From Clostridioides difficile_D (lineage in GTDB: Bacteria > Bacillota > Clostridia > Peptostreptococcales > Peptostreptococcaceae): a stretch of DNA of 64,000 nucleotides. Of the stretch, positions 61,555 through 64,000 are shown in pieces. A program made the position numbers and the translations under genes. Numbering within the stretch: the first letter of the stretch is position 1; every line of letters starts with the position of its first letter. The DNA is taken from the NCBI GenBank assembly GCA_945861085.1, contig OX244046.1, positions 1,240,001-1,304,000 on the forward strand, given 5' to 3'. The notes beneath the pieces are model-generated. The model did not search any database, was not told the DNA's origin, and saw nothing but the letters and a program-made list of their open reading frames with translations.

Positions 61555-62451
61555 GTGTCAAATGAATATGAAGAGTATCTTATGGATGACAATCTACATA
61601 TAAACTGGTATCCAGGTCATATGAAAAAAACTAAGGAGTTGGTAAAAAACAACTTAAAATTGATTGATGTGGTAATTGAACTTTTAGATGCTAGAATACC
61701 ATTTAGTAGTAAAAATCCAGATATAGACAGGCTTGTAGGAGACAAACCAAGAGTTGTTGTACTTAATAAAAGTGATATGGCAGATAGAGACAAATTAAAT
61801 CAATGGATAGAGTATTATAAAAAAATTAATATAAAAGCTATACCTGTAGATACAATAAAAGGGATTGGTATAAACAAGATAATTGAAGAATGTAAGAATG
61901 TAACTAGAGAAAAAATGAACTCTTTAAAGGATAAAGGTAGAAAAGAAAGAGCTATACGAATAATGATAGTTGGAGTGCCAAATGTTGGTAAGTCATCCCT
62001 TATAAATAAATTAACAGGTAGAAGAAGCACTCAAACAGGAGATAAACCAGGAGTGACTAAGGGAAAGCAATGGGTTAGATTAAAGGGAAACCTTGAACTT
62101 TTAGATACACCTGGAATACTTTGGCCTAAGTTTGAAGACCAAGAAGTTGCCTTAAATTTAGCATTTAGTAGAGCCATAAAAGATGAGATTTTGGATACTG
62201 AGACTTTGGCTTTAAGACTTATAGAAAAACTTATGAAGATAGAACCTGAGAAGCTGAAAGCTAGATATAGGTTAGATTCTTTAGGAGAAACTCCAATTGA
62301 AACTATGGATATGATTGGTCAAAAAAGAGGTTTTATAACAGGGAAAAAAGAACTTGATTATACGCGCATAGCCACAACTGTTTTAAATGAATTCAGAGAT
62401 GGAAAAATAGGAAATATAACTTTAGAAGTACCAGAAAATGTTAAAAGATAG
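61555..62451 (+). CDS. rbgA: Ribosome biogenesis GTPase RbgA (YlqF)
   Basis: RbgA is a circularly permuted GTPase needed for late assembly of the 50S subunit. The 298-residue protein has INWYPGHMKKT near the start, G4 NKSD before G1 GVPNVGKSSLINKL, then G3 DTPGIL, and a C-terminal ANTAR-like domain. GTG 61555 is preferred because AAGGAG at 61541-61546 precedes it; the GTG at 61546 overlaps the RBS. The rplS-rbgA order is conserved. Confidence 0.95.
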   Translation: MSNEYEEYLMDDNLHINWYPGHMKKTKELVKNNLKLIDVVIELLDARIPFSSKNPDIDRLVGDKPRVVVLNKSDMADRDKLNQWIEYYKKINIKAIPVDTIKGIGINKIIEECKNVTREKMNSLKDKGRKERAIRIMIVGVPNVGKSSLINKLTGRRSTQTGDKPGVTKGKQWVRLKGNLELLDTPGILWPKFEDQEVALNLAFSRAIKDEILDTETLALRLIEKLMKIEPEKLKARYRLDSLGETPIETMDMIGQKRGFITGKKELDYTRIATTVLNEFRDGKIGNITLEVPENVKR

Positions 62452-62485
62452 ACTTTAAAGCTAGATTAAAAAATTAATATTATAA

Positions 62486-62525
62486 GTAAAAAAAAAGCCT
62501 TTTTGTAAAGGCTTTTTTTACTTTT
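62486..62525 (+). terminator. Terminator after rbgA
   Basis: An arm AGTAAAAAAAAGCCTTT (from about 62485) pairs with AAAGGCTTTTTTTACT across a TTGT loop, followed by TTTTTT. The A-run before the stem would make it work in both directions. Confidence 0.88.
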
Positions 62526-62610
62526 TTGAAATATAGACAAATATTGGCATATAAAAGTATAAATTAGATTAAAAAAACTTTAAAAATATTAATTTAAGAC
62601 AAATATACCT

Positions 62611-62625
62611 AATATTTTGAAAATT
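62611..62625. promoter_or_regulatory. CodY-like box upstream of brnQ
   Basis: AATATTTTGAAAATT matches the CodY consensus AATTTTCWGAAAATT at 13 of 15 positions. It lies about 50 bp upstream of the -35 of the brnQ promoter. CodY, which senses branched-chain amino acids and GTP, commonly represses such transporters. Confidence 0.5.
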
Positions 62626-62658
62626 AAAATGAGTATGATTATTTAAAAATTTGGTATA

Positions 62659-62688
62659 TTGACTTGCTTGTTTCGTATAATATATAAT
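62659..62688 (+). promoter_or_regulatory. Sigma-A promoter of brnQ
   Basis: TTGACT (62659-62664) and TATAAT (62683-62688) are 18 bp apart, implying a leader of about 145 nt; a second TATAAT at 62676-62681 is too close to the -35. No T-box sequence is visible in the leader. Confidence 0.65.
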
Positions 62689-62731
62689 AAGCACAAATCA
62701 ATACAATATATTAAAAATTTAATTTATTTAA

Positions 62732-62820
62732 TTTTATTAATTTAATAATAAGTTCTTATTGTTTTATTTAATTTATTTATGCAAGCGTAAACAATTGAGA
62801 CGTTTTATTAATTTAATAAT
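62732..62820. repeat. Pair of 18-bp direct repeats in the brnQ leader
   Basis: TTTTATTAATTTAATAAT occurs exactly at 62732-62749 and 62803-62820, 53 bp apart. They are AT-only and could be chance, but sit in a leader that otherwise lacks annotation. Confidence 0.4.
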
Positions 62821-62841
62821 GTTAAAAAGGGGGATTTTATA

Positions 62842-64000
62842 ATGGGTAAGACCAAGGATGTTATAGTATTTGGATTTGCGTTATTTGCAATGTTCTTTGG
62901 AGCAGGTAACTTAATATTTCCACCATACTTGGGAATAATTACAGGTCCAGAGTGGTTAATTGCCTTCTTAGGATTTACATTTGCCGATGCTGGTTTGGCA
63001 CTTCTAGCAGTAATGGCTACAGCTAAATTCGATGGAAACGTAGTTGAAATGTTTAAAAGATGTGGTATGAAATTAGGGATTCTTATAGGTTGTGCAGATA
63101 TTTTATGTATAGGACCATTCTTAGCTATACCAAGAACAGGTGCAACAACATATGAAATGGGTGTAATGCCTTTATTTGGGACTTCAATTCCAGTGTTATT
63201 ATTCTGTATACTTTTTTTTGCGATTTCATATGTATTAACAATAAAACCTTCTAAAGTCGTAGATATAGTTGGGCAATTTTTAACTCCAGCTCTTCTAATA
63301 GCTTTAGCATTCATAATTATAAAAGGTATTGTATCACCTCTTGGAGATATAGTAGATAAGCCTATGATACCTAATGTATTTGCAGAAGGTATTGGTCAAG
63401 GATATCAGACAATGGATGCCTTTGCAGCAATAGCACTTGCATCAGTACTAATAGTATCTTTAAATGACAAAGGCTATTCTACTATTAGTGACAAGTTAAA
63501 AATGATTGGTAAAGCAGGTGTTCTTGCTTGTGGTGGATTAGCCCTAGTTTATGGAGGATTATGTTTCCTTGGAGCAACTGTATCAACAATGTATGGAACA
63601 GATGCGGTACAATCACAAGTAATAGTAAATATAACTGAAGGGTTGCTTGGAAATGTAGGGAAAGCGATTTTAGCAGTAGTAGTGTCATTAGCATGTTTAA
63701 CTACATCTATAGGTCTTACATCTGCTACAGGTCAATATTTCTCTAGACTTACAAAAGGTAAATTAAGTTATGAAAGAATAGTATTAGCTGTATCTGTATT
63801 CAGTGCAGTGGTAGCATCTTTTGGTGTTGGAACTATAATAAAGATAGCATCTCCTATACTAAGTATAGTTTATCCACCATCAATTGTTTTAATAATTTTA
63901 GCTTTCTTCAATGAAAAAATTAAGAATGATAATGTGTACAAAGGAGCAGTATATATGTCATTGCTTGTAAGTATACTAACAGTTATATCTAGTTATGGAG
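62842..64000 (+). CDS. brnQ: Branched-chain amino acid transporter BrnQ, 3' end missing
   Basis: The frame is open to the window end (386 codons seen). It encodes a polytopic membrane protein of the LIVCS family, a sodium-coupled importer of leucine, isoleucine and valine, with the family start FALFAMFFGAGNLIFPPYLG and later blocks FAAIALASVLIVSLNDKGY and VVSLACLTTSIGLTSATGQYFS. ATG 62842 follows AAAAAGGGGG. Family members are usually about 430-450 residues, so some 50 are missing. Confidence 0.95.
   Translation, partial: MGKTKDVIVFGFALFAMFFGAGNLIFPPYLGIITGPEWLIAFLGFTFADAGLALLAVMATAKFDGNVVEMFKRCGMKLGILIGCADILCIGPFLAIPRTGATTYEMGVMPLFGTSIPVLLFCILFFAISYVLTIKPSKVVDIVGQFLTPALLIALAFIIIKGIVSPLGDIVDKPMIPNVFAEGIGQGYQTMDAFAAIALASVLIVSLNDKGYSTISDKLKMIGKAGVLACGGLALVYGGLCFLGATVSTMYGTDAVQSQVIVNITEGLLGNVGKAILAVVVSLACLTTSIGLTSATGQYFSRLTKGKLSYERIVLAVSVFSAVVASFGVGTIIKIASPILSIVYPPSIVLIILAFFNEKIKNDNVYKGAVYMSLLVSILTVISSYG

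Noticed and set aside
62452..62841. T-box or other riboswitch upstream of brnQ
   Set aside because: No T-box core sequence or specifier hairpin can be found; only AT-rich repeats and a CodY-like site.
62808..63314. 168-codon minus-strand reading frame opposite brnQ
   Set aside because: It is antisense to a clear BrnQ frame, has no RBS and its translation has no recognisable domain; it is a shadow of the codon pattern on the other strand.
1..64000. tRNA, rRNA, CRISPR array or complete insertion sequence
   Set aside because: Reading for tandem repeats, cloverleaf-like TTCGA/CCA features and transposase motifs gave nothing convincing in the window.

Overview
The window is a low-GC (roughly 28-30 % G+C by eye), AT-rich chromosomal segment from an anaerobic, endospore-forming Firmicute. 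Gene content and order (fabF end, spoIIIAA-AH, nusB-xse-ispA-dxs, recN, spoIVB-spo0A, spoIIM-xerD-deoB-punA-pdp, mltG, PBP, sigK, efp, rncS-smc-ftsY-ylxM-ffh-rpsP-rimM-trmD-rplS-rbgA, brnQ) and several proteins I recognise point strongly to Clostridioides difficile. It is ordinary core chromosome: I see no prophage, complete IS element, CRISPR array, tRNA or rRNA gene. Almost everything reads on the + strand; the exceptions are two GNAT acetyltransferases (26.1-27.1 kb) and sigK (45.3-45.95 kb).

Layout. (1) 0-7.5 kb: 3' end of fabF; a membrane TPR-GGDEF protein in a two-gene operon with a sigma-54 enhancer-binding activator; then, behind a clear -24/-12 sigma-54 promoter, an operon of a TSCPD protein, a class-I glutamine-amidotransferase-like hydrolase and an APC amino-acid permease. 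(2) 7.5-10 kb: a truncated acetyltransferase remnant and the class III fructose-1,6-bisphosphatase. (3) 10-15.5 kb: the complete eight-gene spoIIIA operon (mother-cell side of the feeding-tube channel). (4) 15.5-25 kb: Asp23-like protein, nusB, a TsaD-like M22 protein, xseA/xseB, ispA, a YuiD-like membrane protein, dxs, tlyA-like methyltransferase and recN. (5) 25-29.4 kb: an anchored protein of unknown function, a 123-bp MITE-like inverted-repeat element, two acetyltransferases, then spoIVB and spo0A. (6) 29.7-34.9 kb: a SteA/SteB-like pair with two envelope glycosyltransferases, a DUF3866 protein and a Nudix hydrolase. (7) 35-40 kb: spoIIM, a XerD-family recombinase, deoB, punA, pdp. (8) 40-46 kb: mltG, an O-methyltransferase, a U32 peptidase, a class B PBP, and sigK convergent to it. 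(9) 46.6-48.7 kb: four prepilin-like genes without assembly machinery. (10) 48.9-62.5 kb: translation, RNA processing, chromosome structure and protein targeting (efp, rncS, smc, ftsY, ylxM-ffh, rpsP, khpA, rimM, trmD, rplS with an L19-type leader, rbgA). (11) 62.8 kb to the end: brnQ, cut by the window edge, behind a CodY-like box.

How the genes work together. Sporulation control is the dominant theme: Spo0A starts it, SpoIIIA, SpoIVB and SpoIIM act during engulfment and sigma-G activation, and SigK closes the mother-cell programme. A second block maintains nucleotides and DNA (xse, recN, deoB/punA/pdp, smc), and a third serves ribosome maturation and the signal recognition particle.

Most unusual points: the XerD located at the conserved spoIIM-xerD-deoB position appears to have lost four of six catalytic residues; sigK is one uninterrupted frame with no skin element; spoIIIAA and spoIIM carry the same inverted CTTGTCCT/AGGACAAG pair over the ribosome-binding site (SpoIIID-like boxes and/or RBS-masking hairpins), with a related hairpin at the PBP gene; and a linked sigma-54 activator, promoter and amino-compound operon are easy to read.
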